This document shows, piece by piece, positions 46,564 through 55,604 of a DNA stretch of 64,000 nucleotides; position 1 is the first letter of the stretch, and each line of letters opens with the position of its first letter. A program made the translations under genes and the position numbers. Location: assembly GCF_003426025.1 (NCBI RefSeq), contig NZ_QJSH01000011.1, positions 49,275 through 113,274 of the forward strand, read 5' to 3'. The DNA is from Paraliobacillus quinghaiensis (GTDB lineage Bacteria > Bacillota > Bacilli > Bacillales > Amphibacillaceae). Under the pieces are notes generated by a model, which made no database searches, was not told where the DNA came from, and saw only the letters and a list, made by a program, of their open reading frames with translations.

Positions 46564-48063
46564 TTGGAACATCTTATCTATAAACATATTACGCAATTAA
46601 TCAATAAAGGTATTGAACAAGATTTGATCACTTCTCGTGATCGGTTCTATGTTCGCAATCAAATTCTTGGATTATTACAACTTGAAAGTTTCCAAGACCA
46701 AGTAGAATTGAGCAGTGAAAGTAAGCGTATACCTGATTTAATTGATCTCCTTCTTTCATTTGCGATCGAAACAAATGTAATTAAAAATGTTTTAGATGAA
46801 AAGGAAATACTCAGTGCAAAGATTATGGACTGTTTCTTGTCAAAACCAGCAGAAATTAACGCAAAATTCTATCAAAAATATCAAGAGTCTCCTAGTGCAG
46901 CAACAGATTATTTTTACCAATTAAGTAAAGATAGCAATTATATTCAAATGAACCGTATTGCTAAAAACATTCATTATAAAACAGCAACCCCTTATGGTGA
47001 GTTAGATATTACCATTAATTTGTCCAAACCTGAAAAAGACCCTGAACAAATAAAGCGTGAGCGGGCAATGAAACAAAAAATAAGCTATCCGAAATGTTTA
47101 CTTTGTGTAGAGAATGAAGGCTATATTGGACGCACTGGACACCCTGCTAGGTCAAATCATCGTGTTATTGAAGTTCCATTAGATGGGGAGTCCTGGTTTC
47201 TACAATATTCTCCTTACGTGTATTACAATGAACATAGTATTCTATTTTCCAGTGAGCATAGACCAATGAAAATTGGCCGGCATACTTTTGAGCGATTAAC
47301 GGCATTCGTTGAAAAGTTTCCTCACTACTTTATGGGATCAAACGCAGACATCCCAATTGTTGGCGGCAGTATCTTAAGTCATGATCATTATCAAGGTGGA
47401 CGCTACACTTTTGCCATGACAGAGGCTACTGAAGACTTTTCCTTTGATCTAGTAAACTATCCGAATGTCCATGCTGCTGTTGTGAAATGGCCAATGTCTG
47501 TAATTCGTTTGCAAAGTAAGGATAAAGATACGTTACTAGACGCTGCCACTGAAATTTTGTCAACTTGGCGTACGTATAGTGATTCAGCAGCTGCGATTGA
47601 GGCATTTACTGGGGATACACCACATAATACAATTACACCAATTGCCAGAATGCGCGACGATTATTTTGAGTTGGACTTGGTTTTACGTAACAATCGAACA
47701 ACTGATGAAAAGCCTTTTGGCCTCTTCCATCCACATGAAGATGTGCATCATATAAAAAAAGAAAATATTGGTTTAATTGAAGTAATGGGACTCGCTGTCC
47801 TTCCCCCACGATTAAAAACTGAAATTGATCAAATAAAAGCTTATTTACTTGATGGAGAAACAGAAGTGCCTGCATACCACCAAGCATGGGCAGAAGAAAT
47901 CAAGAACAATAATAATCTATTAAATGAAACCAATGTTGAAGAAGTTGTACATCAAGCGCTTGGTCAAAAATTCACACGTGTTTTAGAAGATGCTGGCGTA
48001 TTTAAGTCGAATAATGAAGGTAGAGAGGCATTTAAACGTTTTATTCAAACGCTAAATCAATAG
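46564..48063 (+). CDS. galT: UDP-glucose-hexose-1-phosphate uridylyltransferase, class II
   Basis: Exchanges UMP between UDP-glucose and galactose-1-phosphate. 499 residues, much longer than the ~350-residue E. coli form and typical of the Firmicutes class II. CLLCVENEGYIGRTGHPARS and GSILSHDHYQGGRYTFAM hold the histidines of the active site; HNTITPIARMRDDYFELDLV follows. TTG start three bases after the galE stop, with GGAAAGGATG in the end of galE. Third gene of the Leloir operon. Confidence 0.94.
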   Translation: MEHLIYKHITQLINKGIEQDLITSRDRFYVRNQILGLLQLESFQDQVELSSESKRIPDLIDLLLSFAIETNVIKNVLDEKEILSAKIMDCFLSKPAEINAKFYQKYQESPSAATDYFYQLSKDSNYIQMNRIAKNIHYKTATPYGELDITINLSKPEKDPEQIKRERAMKQKISYPKCLLCVENEGYIGRTGHPARSNHRVIEVPLDGESWFLQYSPYVYYNEHSILFSSEHRPMKIGRHTFERLTAFVEKFPHYFMGSNADIPIVGGSILSHDHYQGGRYTFAMTEATEDFSFDLVNYPNVHAAVVKWPMSVIRLQSKDKDTLLDAATEILSTWRTYSDSAAAIEAFTGDTPHNTITPIARMRDDYFELDLVLRNNRTTDEKPFGLFHPHEDVHHIKKENIGLIEVMGLAVLPPRLKTEIDQIKAYLLDGETEVPAYHQAWAEEIKNNNNLLNETNVEEVVHQALGQKFTRVLEDAGVFKSNNEGREAFKRFIQTLNQ

Positions 48064-48073
48064 GAGGTTTCAC

Positions 48074-49117
48074 ATGAAAGTAAGAACGGACGTATTACAT
48101 GTTGCAGGTCGCCAATTGAAAGAATATACGCTAATTAATGCTAATGGTATGGAGGTAAGCTGCCTAAACTATGGTGGTGTTATCACAAAAATAATGGCCC
48201 CTAACTCTAAGGGAGATTTTGAGAACGTTGTCTTAGGTTATGCAAATTATGATGAGTATATAGACAATCCACACTTTTTCGGCGCTCTAATTGGTCGTGT
48301 TGCAGGTAGAATTCAAGATTCTTCCTTTAAATTAAATGGAAAAAACTATTCGCTACAATCAAATAATGGAGCACATCATTTACATGGAGGCACTACCGGC
48401 TTTCACAAGGTAATTTGGCAAACTGAGACATTTGAATATGAAGATGCAGTTGGTATTATCTTAGTACACAGGTCGCCTGATGGGGATGGCGGTTATCCTG
48501 GTAATCTTGCTATGAAGGTAACTTACACCTTAACAAATGACAATGCTTTTACTATTGTGTATGAGGCAATTGCAGATCAAAAGACAGTTTTGACCACAAC
48601 TAATCACTCTTATTTTAATTTGAGTGGAAACTTGAAAACAGATATTTTACAACATAATGTTCAAATGGATGCAAGTCGATTTGTTGAATTAGATCATGAG
48701 TTAATACCTACTGGACGTATTCTTCCAGTTGATAATACGGTTTTTGATTTCCGACAAGGTCATGCTATTGTAGATGGTGTACATTCTGTTGACCAACAAA
48801 ATTTGGTTGCATTAAATGGTTTTGATCATTACTTTATCTTTGATCATAATAAAAAAGAAAACCTTACTATTACAGATTCAGTTAGTGGGAGAACATTAAC
48901 GGTTAAAACTGATCAACCAGGTATTGTTATGTACACATCAAATGCACTTAATGATACAGTTGAATTACGAGAAGGTAAATCATCAAAGTATTTGGGGGTT
49001 TGTTTAGAAACCCAATCTTCTCCAGCATCATTAGAGCATGATGGCTTTCCTAGTATTCTGTTAGAAAAAGATGAGCCGTATAAAAAAACGACTAGCTTTG
49101 TATTTAAAACTATTTAA
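48074..49117 (+). CDS. galM: Aldose 1-epimerase (mutarotase)
   Basis: Equilibrates alpha and beta anomers of galactose so that GalK can use it. 347 residues. FFGALIGRVAGRI, NNGAHHLHGGTTGFHKVIW (substrate His), TTTNHSYFNLSG (catalytic His) and the C-terminal CLETQSSPASLEHDGFPSIL with the catalytic Glu are all present. RBS ATAGGAGGTTTCAC; ten bases after galT. Last gene before a long terminator. Confidence 0.95.
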   Translation: MKVRTDVLHVAGRQLKEYTLINANGMEVSCLNYGGVITKIMAPNSKGDFENVVLGYANYDEYIDNPHFFGALIGRVAGRIQDSSFKLNGKNYSLQSNNGAHHLHGGTTGFHKVIWQTETFEYEDAVGIILVHRSPDGDGGYPGNLAMKVTYTLTNDNAFTIVYEAIADQKTVLTTTNHSYFNLSGNLKTDILQHNVQMDASRFVELDHELIPTGRILPVDNTVFDFRQGHAIVDGVHSVDQQNLVALNGFDHYFIFDHNKKENLTITDSVSGRTLTVKTDQPGIVMYTSNALNDTVELREGKSSKYLGVCLETQSSPASLEHDGFPSILLEKDEPYKKTTSFVFKTI

Positions 49118-49137
49118 AATAGCCTTTTATTTAAATT

Positions 49138-49196
49138 AAAAATGTACCCGTAGGTAGACTTTTTTAAAGTATCTACTTTTATAGGGTACATTTTAT
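49138..49196. terminator. Terminator between galM and the ROK gene
   Basis: Outer stem AAAATGTACCC / GGGTACATTTT with an inner GTAGGTAGACTTT / AAAGTATCTAC stem. Symmetrical and placed between converging genes. Confidence 0.8.
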
Positions 49197-49256
49197 AATT
49201 ATGTGCTGGCTTTATTTGCATATAAATTAGATAAATCCAATGTTCTCGACAAATCC

Positions 49257-50474
49257 CTAAACTTTAATTTCTCCATTTCGTTCAAATAACTCTGCTAATA
49301 ATAATGAAACAGCACCTAACGCTGTTGCCTGATCTCCTAAATTAGACAATACAACTTTTGTTTGTTTCGCTTGTTCCGTTATTGCACGTTGTTTAATGGT
49401 ATTTTGTATTGGTTCTAAAATAAAATCACCAGCTTTTGAGACGCCGCCACCTATAATTATTTTAGATGGGTTAATTACGTGAATGAGATTGGTTAGTCCA
49501 ACCCCTATATATTCACCAATTTCTTCTAATAATTGCTGCGCAAAAGTGTCACCGCCCTGCGCTACGTGATGAACCATAGCGCCCGTCACCGTTTCACCTT
49601 GATCACGAATAATCTGCAATTTACTTTTTTCTCCATTATCAAGACCTTCAATTGCTCTCTCTGCTATGCCTGGTCCCGAAACAACAGTTTGCAAGCACCC
49701 TTTATTACCACACTCACATTGCTTCCCATGTAGATCAATGGTCATATGACCAATCTCACCAGCAATATCAGCATTACCATGGTAAAGTTTACCTTTGATA
49801 GCAATACCAGCCCCAACACCATTTCCAATATTAACAGCAATCATACTCTCTGATTCCTTCCCTTGCCCAAACCAAACTTCTCCCAACGCTAATGCTCGGG
49901 CATCGTTTTCCACTTTTACTGCATAGTTAAATTCTTTTTCTAACGCTGCTTTTATCGGTACATCTCGTAAGTGTAGATTTGGAGCAAATAGAGCAGTTCC
50001 TGTTGCCACATCAACGACACCATGCATCGCTACACCAATCCCAATAACTTTTTCTTTTAGTTTTTGGTGAGGCTCTAATAAATGATGAATGCATCTATTA
50101 AGTGTTTCAAGAAATTCTTCTTTAGAAATGGGCAGTGTTATTCCTGAAATAAAATGGCTAATTGTTTTGCCTGATAAATCCGTTAAGATACACTCAATTT
50201 CCTTAGGCCCTGCATCAACACCAACAACATAAAATCCACGATGATTAATTACTAGCATTGTCGGTTTTCGTCCACCTTGTGAGGTTCCCTGGGCACTTTC
50301 TTCAACAATTTCTTGTTCCATTAGTTCCTTCACAATACTTCCAACTGTTGGAGGCGTCAGATTTGTCTCTTTTGCAATTTGAGCTCGGGATATTGGTCCG
50401 TTATTTAAAATTTTATTTAAAATGATTGACTTATTTAGTGATTTCATCCATTGAAAACTACCTGTTTGCATCAT
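49257..50474 (-). CDS. ROK-family transcriptional repressor (XylR/NagC type), probable gal regulator
   Basis: 405 residues. The N-terminal winged HTH includes NNGPISRAQIAKETNLTPPT and VGSIVKELMEQEIVEE. The ROK sugar-kinase-like domain includes VGVDAGPKEIECILTDL, GIGVAMHGVVD, AVNIGNGVGAGI, GEIGHMTI and the zinc ligands CECGNKGC. The start is one of two adjacent ATGs after GAGAGGGTG. It faces the gal operon and shares the operator candidate ATTAATTTAATTAA with galK, so a galactose- or glucose-responsive gal repressor is likely. It could instead control distant sugar genes. Confidence 0.85.
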   Translation of the reverse strand: MMQTGSFQWMKSLNKSIILNKILNNGPISRAQIAKETNLTPPTVGSIVKELMEQEIVEESAQGTSQGGRKPTMLVINHRGFYVVGVDAGPKEIECILTDLSGKTISHFISGITLPISKEEFLETLNRCIHHLLEPHQKLKEKVIGIGVAMHGVVDVATGTALFAPNLHLRDVPIKAALEKEFNYAVKVENDARALALGEVWFGQGKESESMIAVNIGNGVGAGIAIKGKLYHGNADIAGEIGHMTIDLHGKQCECGNKGCLQTVVSGPGIAERAIEGLDNGEKSKLQIIRDQGETVTGAMVHHVAQGGDTFAQQLLEEIGEYIGVGLTNLIHVINPSKIIIGGGVSKAGDFILEPIQNTIKQRAITEQAKQTKVVLSNLGDQATALGAVSLLLAELFERNGEIKV

Positions 50475-50524
50475 TACACACCCTCTCGCCATGCTTGTTT
50501 ATCTCTATTAATTTTATCATATTA

Positions 50525-50538
50525 ATTAATTTAATTAA
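50525..50538 (-). promoter_or_regulatory. Candidate operator upstream of the ROK gene
   Basis: ATTAATTTAATTAA, identical to the galK-proximal copy and about 55 bases upstream of the repressor start, suggesting autoregulation. Confidence 0.45.
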
Positions 50539-50630
50539 ATAATGTTTGTTCATCTCAGAACTAAAGTAATGAGATTATAGAATATTACTCAACACACTTA
50601 TAATTTTCAATCAACTTTCTTTAAATATTA

Positions 50631-50668
50631 ACAAAACTCACCCCATAAATGGAGTGAGCTTTGTTTTT
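50631..50668 (-). terminator. Terminator after the aldo/keto reductase gene
   Basis: AACAAAACTCAC / GTGAGCTTTGTT hairpin beside the stop codon of the gene at 50668. Its strand polarity is not decisive. Confidence 0.6.
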
Positions 50669-51651
50669 TAATATACACCTCTAATATGTTGATGCACTTC
50701 TTCTTGATAGAACTTCTTAATTTTCTCTAGTTCATCTGATGAAAATGCATTAACATCTACCGCTTTTAAGTTATCCTCTACTTGCTTGGTATTCTTAAAC
50801 CCTGGTATTACTGTTGAGATTCCTTCTTGTTGTAAGATCCATTTCAATGCAGCTTGTGTCATACTTCCATGATCATCTGTTACCCAGCTTAATTTATTAC
50901 TCAATGCGACACCTTTTTCAAATGGTAAACCTCCGAAAGTTTCACCTACATTGAACGCTTCTCCATTTTGATTAAAGTTACGATGATCATCTTCCTCAAA
51001 TTGATGGCTTGAAGTAAATTTCCCTGTCAATAGACCACTGGCAAGCGGTACTCGCGCAATTATCCCTACTTGTTTTTCTTTTGCTTTTGGAAATAATTCC
51101 TCTAATGGCTTTTGACGAAGCATATTAAAAATCACTTGTAATGTACTAACATTTTCTTTTTCTAAACAAAAGAGACCTTCTTCTACAGTTTCTACACTAA
51201 CGCCAAAGTTACGAATTTTTCCTTGTTGTTTTAATTTATCCAACACTTCAAACACCTTACCATCCCTCAATATCTCTAATGGCGGGCAATGAATTTGATA
51301 CAAATCAAGTTGGTCGCGATTCAATCTTTTTAGTGTATTTTCTAAGTATGCCGTTACTGATTTTTCCGAGTATGTTTCTGGATCATAGATATCTCCAGCT
51401 CGACAAAATTTTGACGCAATATGGATATCAGATTCTTTTCCTTTTGTTGCTTTTGCTAATAGTTCTTCGCTATGTCCACCACCATAGACATCCGCCGTAT
51501 CAAAAAAGTTAACTCCTGCGTCCATTGCACGTTGTAATGCCTTTAATGATTCTTGATCATCGGTTTTACCCCATGTTCCACCTATCGCCCAAGTTCCAAA
51601 GCTTAATTCACTTACCTTGAGATCTGTTTTTCCTAATTGATTATACTGCAT
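50668..51651 (-). CDS. Aldo/keto reductase
   Basis: 327 residues from the ATG at 51651 (GGAGAG eight bases upstream). NADPH-dependent reductase with a TIM barrel. LSFGTWAIGG, FFDTADVYGGGHSEELL (catalytic Asp and Tyr), IASKFCRAG (Lys) and YQIHCPPLE (His) form the tetrad. AALKWILQQEGISTVIPGFK binds the cofactor. It resembles the YhdN/YajO branch (AKR11/12-like). Substrate unknown. Monocistronic. Confidence 0.88.
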   Translation of the reverse strand: MQYNQLGKTDLKVSELSFGTWAIGGTWGKTDDQESLKALQRAMDAGVNFFDTADVYGGGHSEELLAKATKGKESDIHIASKFCRAGDIYDPETYSEKSVTAYLENTLKRLNRDQLDLYQIHCPPLEILRDGKVFEVLDKLKQQGKIRNFGVSVETVEEGLFCLEKENVSTLQVIFNMLRQKPLEELFPKAKEKQVGIIARVPLASGLLTGKFTSSHQFEEDDHRNFNQNGEAFNVGETFGGLPFEKGVALSNKLSWVTDDHGSMTQAALKWILQQEGISTVIPGFKNTKQVEDNLKAVDVNAFSSDELEKIKKFYQEEVHQHIRGVY

Positions 51652-52065
51652 ATATGTCACTCTCCATTTATAAGATTTTGATTACGTTTTCATTTTTGTT
51701 TACTATTTACGTTCATAAACCATCCCCCATCTAATAATTGATATAGGTGCGCTCAGCCAACTATATATGACTGAGCGCTTACATTATTCTATCTTAACAC
51801 ATCAATAAGCTCAAATTTACTGATAACTTCCACAGCATTGAGGTTCTAAGTACCTTTCAATAAGGACATTCATTCGTCTACACTATTTTCTGAAAAGATT
51901 ATGATACAATTTAAATAAAATCCACATTAAGTAACGATGCGAATTGTTGGTAATTCAGCAAACGCCGGAATAAATGCTCAATATCATCGGGTTTATTTAA
52001 TACGTATTTTATATCAAGTCCACATAGTTACAAACAACAATGTTTACAAAAAGAGTCTTTGTCTA
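51652..52065. other. Gene-free stretch with one hairpin
   Basis: About 410 AT-rich bases. GCGCTCAG / CTGAGCGC forms an eight-base perfect stem at 51752-51779. No T-run follows directly, so its function is unclear. No ORF with a credible RBS was seen. Confidence 0.5.
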
Positions 52066-52926
52066 TTAGGAAAAAAAACGATTCATTAAATAATGATAAA
52101 CACCATCATCGTCACATGTATACGCTGTTACTTCATCAACCATTTCCTGAATATCAAGTGCAGCGTTTTTCATTGCTACTGTCTGTCCAGCTAGTTCAAA
52201 CATTGGTATATCATTATGACTATCACCCATAACTAATATTTCTTCAGGTACAATATTTAATTGCTCCAAAATGATTTGAATACTTGTTGCTTTATTAACA
52301 TTTGCGACCATTACTTCAACATTGTGTTCCGAAGAGGAGGAGGTAGTAAAGTCCACTTGTTCTTTTATTTCATCTAATACCTTTTTCCATTCATTAATAT
52401 GATTCACACTTCTACTAAAACAATAAAATTTTGAATAAGTTTGCTCTGGCACTAAATCGACCCAACTAATGTCACCTTCCATTGCTTCTTTTCTGGAAAG
52501 CCATTCATTTATACCAACACTATCAGGTTGCGGATCTTGTACTTCCTTCTGTAATATTCGTTGATCTTGCTTTAGTACGATCCGTTCGCCAACAGCCGGA
52601 AATAATTCATAGTACACCTGATTAACACGAGCTTTTTCTATAATTTCCTTCACCAATTCATACGGCAGTGAATGCTCCTCGATTTTCTCTTCGCCTAGAT
52701 AAACGGTCATACCATTGGAACTAATAATACCATCAACAGCGAATCCCTCTGGCACTAGCGGAAAAATTTCTTCTCGTGAACGACCAGTTGCAATGAAAAC
52801 AGGAATTCCCTTCGCACGTAGTTTATTAATTACTTCCTTTGTATTAACACTAACGCGATTATAATGGTCCAAAATCGTACCATCCATATCTAAAAAAATA
52901 GCTTTTGGCTCTACTAGTTTACTCAT
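52066..52926 (-). CDS. Cof-type HAD phosphatase
   Basis: 286 residues. FLDMDGTILDH (11-21) is HAD motif I with the nucleophilic Asp. VFIATGRSREE is motif II, the Lys of motif III is near 215, and ILVMGDSHNDIPMFELAG is motif IV. GIISSNGMTVYL and the C2B cap insertion of about 100 residues place it in the Cof/YkrA group, which dephosphorylates sugar phosphates, FMN or similar small molecules. The C-terminal YHYLMNRFFS is typical. Monocistronic. Confidence 0.9.
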   Translation of the reverse strand: MSKLVEPKAIFLDMDGTILDHYNRVSVNTKEVINKLRAKGIPVFIATGRSREEIFPLVPEGFAVDGIISSNGMTVYLGEEKIEEHSLPYELVKEIIEKARVNQVYYELFPAVGERIVLKQDQRILQKEVQDPQPDSVGINEWLSRKEAMEGDISWVDLVPEQTYSKFYCFSRSVNHINEWKKVLDEIKEQVDFTTSSSSEHNVEVMVANVNKATSIQIILEQLNIVPEEILVMGDSHNDIPMFELAGQTVAMKNAALDIQEMVDEVTAYTCDDDGVYHYLMNRFFS

Positions 52927-53005
52927 TTAAATTCGCCCCCAAACATCTCAATGCTTACATTTATCTCTACAAGCTAGTATAGCATTTGATATTGGTCTCC
53001 AAAAG

Positions 53006-53043
53006 AAAAAGGATTAGCTGTTATTTCTGCTAATCCTTTTTTT
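53006..53043. terminator. Bidirectional terminator
   Basis: AAAAAGGATTAGC / GCTAATCCTTTTTTT, a strong stem between the HAD gene region and the AraC/GyrI gene. Confidence 0.8.
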
Positions 53044-53162
53044 ACTCTATTTTGTTGCACGTTTAAAACATTCTTCGTTGGTCCCAACAAAAGTAAATTC
53101 CTAATTTGTATCGATAGGAAGGGTTGCTTTAATAAGAAGCCCTCTCCCTACCATTCTATTTG

Positions 53163-54032
53163 TTATTTAATAATTGGTATCCAAATTTCAGTTTGATAGT
53201 CCTCTTGAGAATGCTTCCCCCTTTGAGGCGGATATACTTCAAGCTCTGCTGTCCCAGCATGCTGATAGCCAGTTCCCGGAAACCACTCAGCATAAATACG
53301 TTTAATTGTATGCTGAATCGCATCTGGCATAGCACCAACTACATGAAATACTGCCCAGGTAGATGCTGGTATTTCCTTTACTACAAATCCATCCGGCACA
53401 ACATGTTCTCCTTTTTCCACCGCAACAAAATAAGTGAACTCCTCTTGTTCTGGTGCAAATTCCATACAAATACCAAAAACACCAGTATCACTCTTAAGAT
53501 CTTCTAATAGTTGACCAACTTTTCCATTGTTAACTTCCTTCCAAAAAGCTGGTACCTCTTTAAAGTTATCACCATCTCTTGTTGAAACTTTTAGTCCAGT
53601 ACCCATGACGTTAAATGCTGGTTTTTCTACAATTTGATAGTTCATTTTCCCCTCTCCTTTTACAGTTATTTGAAAGGTCAATGGTGGAAAGGCTGTAATA
53701 CGATTGGGGTTTTGCGTTTTTTTCACTTCAGAAGGACTGATGCCATGCATTTTACGAAAAGCCTTAGCAAAAGATTCAGGTGTTTCATAACCAAATTTCA
53801 AGGCAATATCAATTACTTTTACATTTGGATGCAACAACTCCCTAGCCGCAATTGTTAGCCTTCTATTCCGAATATAAGAGGTAAGCGTCATATCAGTAAC
53901 CATTTGAAACATTCGTAAAAAATGAAACTTAGACATACAGCATATTGAAGCAAGTTCTTCCGCTTCAATTTTTCGGTCTAAATGTTCTTCAATATAATGC
54001 ATACTTTCTCCCAATCTCTCCAAGCCTTTCAT
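53163..54032 (-). CDS. AraC-family regulator with GyrI-like effector domain
   Basis: 289 residues from the ATG at 54032 (GAAAGGGGA six bases upstream). Two AraC-type HTH motifs occupy residues 5-105: AEELASICCMSKFHFLRMF and VIDIALKFGYETPESFAKAF with ISPSEVKK at the end. The C-terminal half (about 130-289) is a GyrI/BmrR-like ligand-binding fold: YQIVEKPAFNVMGTGLKVS, VFGICMEFAPEQEEFTYFVA, VVKEIPASTWAVFHVVG and GTAELEVYPP. Such fusions respond to bulky hydrophobic compounds and control drug-resistance genes. Cys-Cys in the first HTH is unusual but probably neutral. Confidence 0.88.
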   Translation of the reverse strand: MKGLERLGESMHYIEEHLDRKIEAEELASICCMSKFHFLRMFQMVTDMTLTSYIRNRRLTIAARELLHPNVKVIDIALKFGYETPESFAKAFRKMHGISPSEVKKTQNPNRITAFPPLTFQITVKGEGKMNYQIVEKPAFNVMGTGLKVSTRDGDNFKEVPAFWKEVNNGKVGQLLEDLKSDTGVFGICMEFAPEQEEFTYFVAVEKGEHVVPDGFVVKEIPASTWAVFHVVGAMPDAIQHTIKRIYAEWFPGTGYQHAGTAELEVYPPQRGKHSQEDYQTEIWIPIIK

Positions 54033-54115
54033 CTTCATTCCCCTTTCAACTTCAACTATAGCCACTGTAGACAATAGATACCTATCCTTGTTTGCTTATT
54101 TCGGACTGATTCAGA

Positions 54116-54583
54116 TCACCACACAATTATAGCTTCACTATTTGATCGCAAATCACGCACGACCTTCATTTGACTCGCAAACATATTTTCTGGTAGTTCG
54201 TCTAATGAAAAGAAACCAACATCTAAAGTTTCGTCATTCTGTTTAACTAACTCTCCGGAATACTCGTGACAAGTAAACCAATGCTGCACTAGCGAGACTT
54301 GATCACCATTTGCCAACGTTTTTTTATTTCCTTCTCCTGAATAAACACTAAACAATTCTAATTCGCCCAATCTTAGTCCAGTTTCTTCAAACACTTCTCT
54401 TTTAGCTGTTTCTTTCACCGTTTCTCCCAATTCCATATAGCCACCTGGAAACCCCCACGTTTGATTATCTGCACGTAAATGCAGTAAAATACGATCTTGT
54501 TTATCAAAAATGATAGCACCACATACAACCATTATTATCGGATTGTGACCAACCATTGACCGAACATAACTGATATAATCCAC
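54116..54583 (-). CDS. Nudix hydrolase
   Basis: 155 residues. The full Nudix box is present near 45-67: GGYMELGETVKETAKREVFE followed by ETGL, which fits G-x5-E-x7-REUxEExGU and binds the catalytic metals. It hydrolyses a nucleoside diphosphate linked to another group; the substrate is not predictable. GTG start with AAGGGGC nine bases upstream. Confidence 0.9.
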   Translation of the reverse strand: MDYISYVRSMVGHNPIIMVVCGAIIFDKQDRILLHLRADNQTWGFPGGYMELGETVKETAKREVFEETGLRLGELELFSVYSGEGNKKTLANGDQVSLVQHWFTCHEYSGELVKQNDETLDVGFFSLDELPENMFASQMKVVRDLRSNSEAIIVW

Positions 54584-54624
54584 TTTTCTATCGCCCCTTG
54601 TTTATTTATTCCATTATAAAAGAC

Positions 54625-54656
54625 AGAAAAAAATGGCGCTTATAAAAACGCCATTA
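54625..54656 (-). terminator. Terminator after the aldo/keto reductase at 54664
   Basis: Minus-strand AATGGCG / CGCCATT stem followed by TTTTTTTC. Confidence 0.82.
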
Positions 54657-54663
54657 CTTCAAT

Positions 54664-55503
54664 TTATACTTTATTAAATTGATCTGGATCTGGTCCGATT
54701 CGTTCATCCTTATTCAAACCACTAATTGCATACATATCTGCTTGAGATAACTCAAAGTCAAACACATCCGCATTTTCCACAATTCTATGCTCTTTCGTTG
54801 ATTTTGGAATCGTTACTACATCATTTTGCAGATCCCAACGAATAATAATTTGCGCAGTTGTTTTTCCATGTTTTTCAGCAATTTCTTTAAGTGTTGGGTC
54901 ATCCAACAGCTTTCCTTGTTTAAGCGGAGACCATGCTTCTAGCTGAATTTGATGTTCTTTACAAAAGTCCCTCAAGGATTGTTGGATTAAATGCGGGTGA
55001 AATTCGACTTGGTTGACCATTGGAACAACCTCAGCATCTTTCATTAGCTCTTCTAGATGGTGTTCCTTAAAGTTACTCACACCGATTGCACGAATTTTAC
55101 CGTCCTTATACAACTCTTCCATCGCTTTCCATGTATCTTTAAACTTCCCTTCTGCTGGAACTGGCCAATGGATTAGATACAAGTCTAAATATTCTAAGCC
55201 TAATCGCTCTAAAGTTGTTTCAAATGCCTTAAGTGTTGATTCATACCCTTGTTCAGCATTCCACAATTTCGATGTAATAAATAATTCATTACGAGGGAGT
55301 CCCGATTGTTTAATAGCTTGACCTACACCTGTTTCATTTCCATAAACAGCAGCAGTATCGATACTTCTATAGTTGTGCTTTATTGCAGATTTAACAGAAT
55401 GAATCACTTCATTCCCATCTTCTACTTGAAATACCCCTAAACCTAACCACGGCATCTCCACACCATTATGTAGTGTCGTTGTATCCTGTAAACTTTTCGG
55501 CAT
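54664..55503 (-). CDS. Aldo/keto reductase, YvgN/YtbE (AKR5) type
   Basis: 279 residues. MPWLGLGVFQVEDGNEV is at the N-terminus; YRSIDTAAVYGNETGVG has catalytic Asp and Tyr, FITSKLWNAEQGY the Lys, and YLIHWPVPAEGKF the His. NVVT-type cofactor loop: VVTIPKSTKEHRIVENADVF. The length and these motifs match B. subtilis YvgN/YtbE, which reduce glyoxal and methylglyoxal. A detoxification role is inferred. Monocistronic, with its own terminator. Confidence 0.9.
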   Translation of the reverse strand: MPKSLQDTTTLHNGVEMPWLGLGVFQVEDGNEVIHSVKSAIKHNYRSIDTAAVYGNETGVGQAIKQSGLPRNELFITSKLWNAEQGYESTLKAFETTLERLGLEYLDLYLIHWPVPAEGKFKDTWKAMEELYKDGKIRAIGVSNFKEHHLEELMKDAEVVPMVNQVEFHPHLIQQSLRDFCKEHQIQLEAWSPLKQGKLLDDPTLKEIAEKHGKTTAQIIIRWDLQNDVVTIPKSTKEHRIVENADVFDFELSQADMYAISGLNKDERIGPDPDQFNKV

Positions 55504-55604
55504 GTGTAATTCCTCCTCTTATTATAATTACATATATATTTTCTCATATGTTTTACTGAAATGGAAAAGTTTTGACTTAATAAGTTAACCTTTTACAATG
55601 AAAC

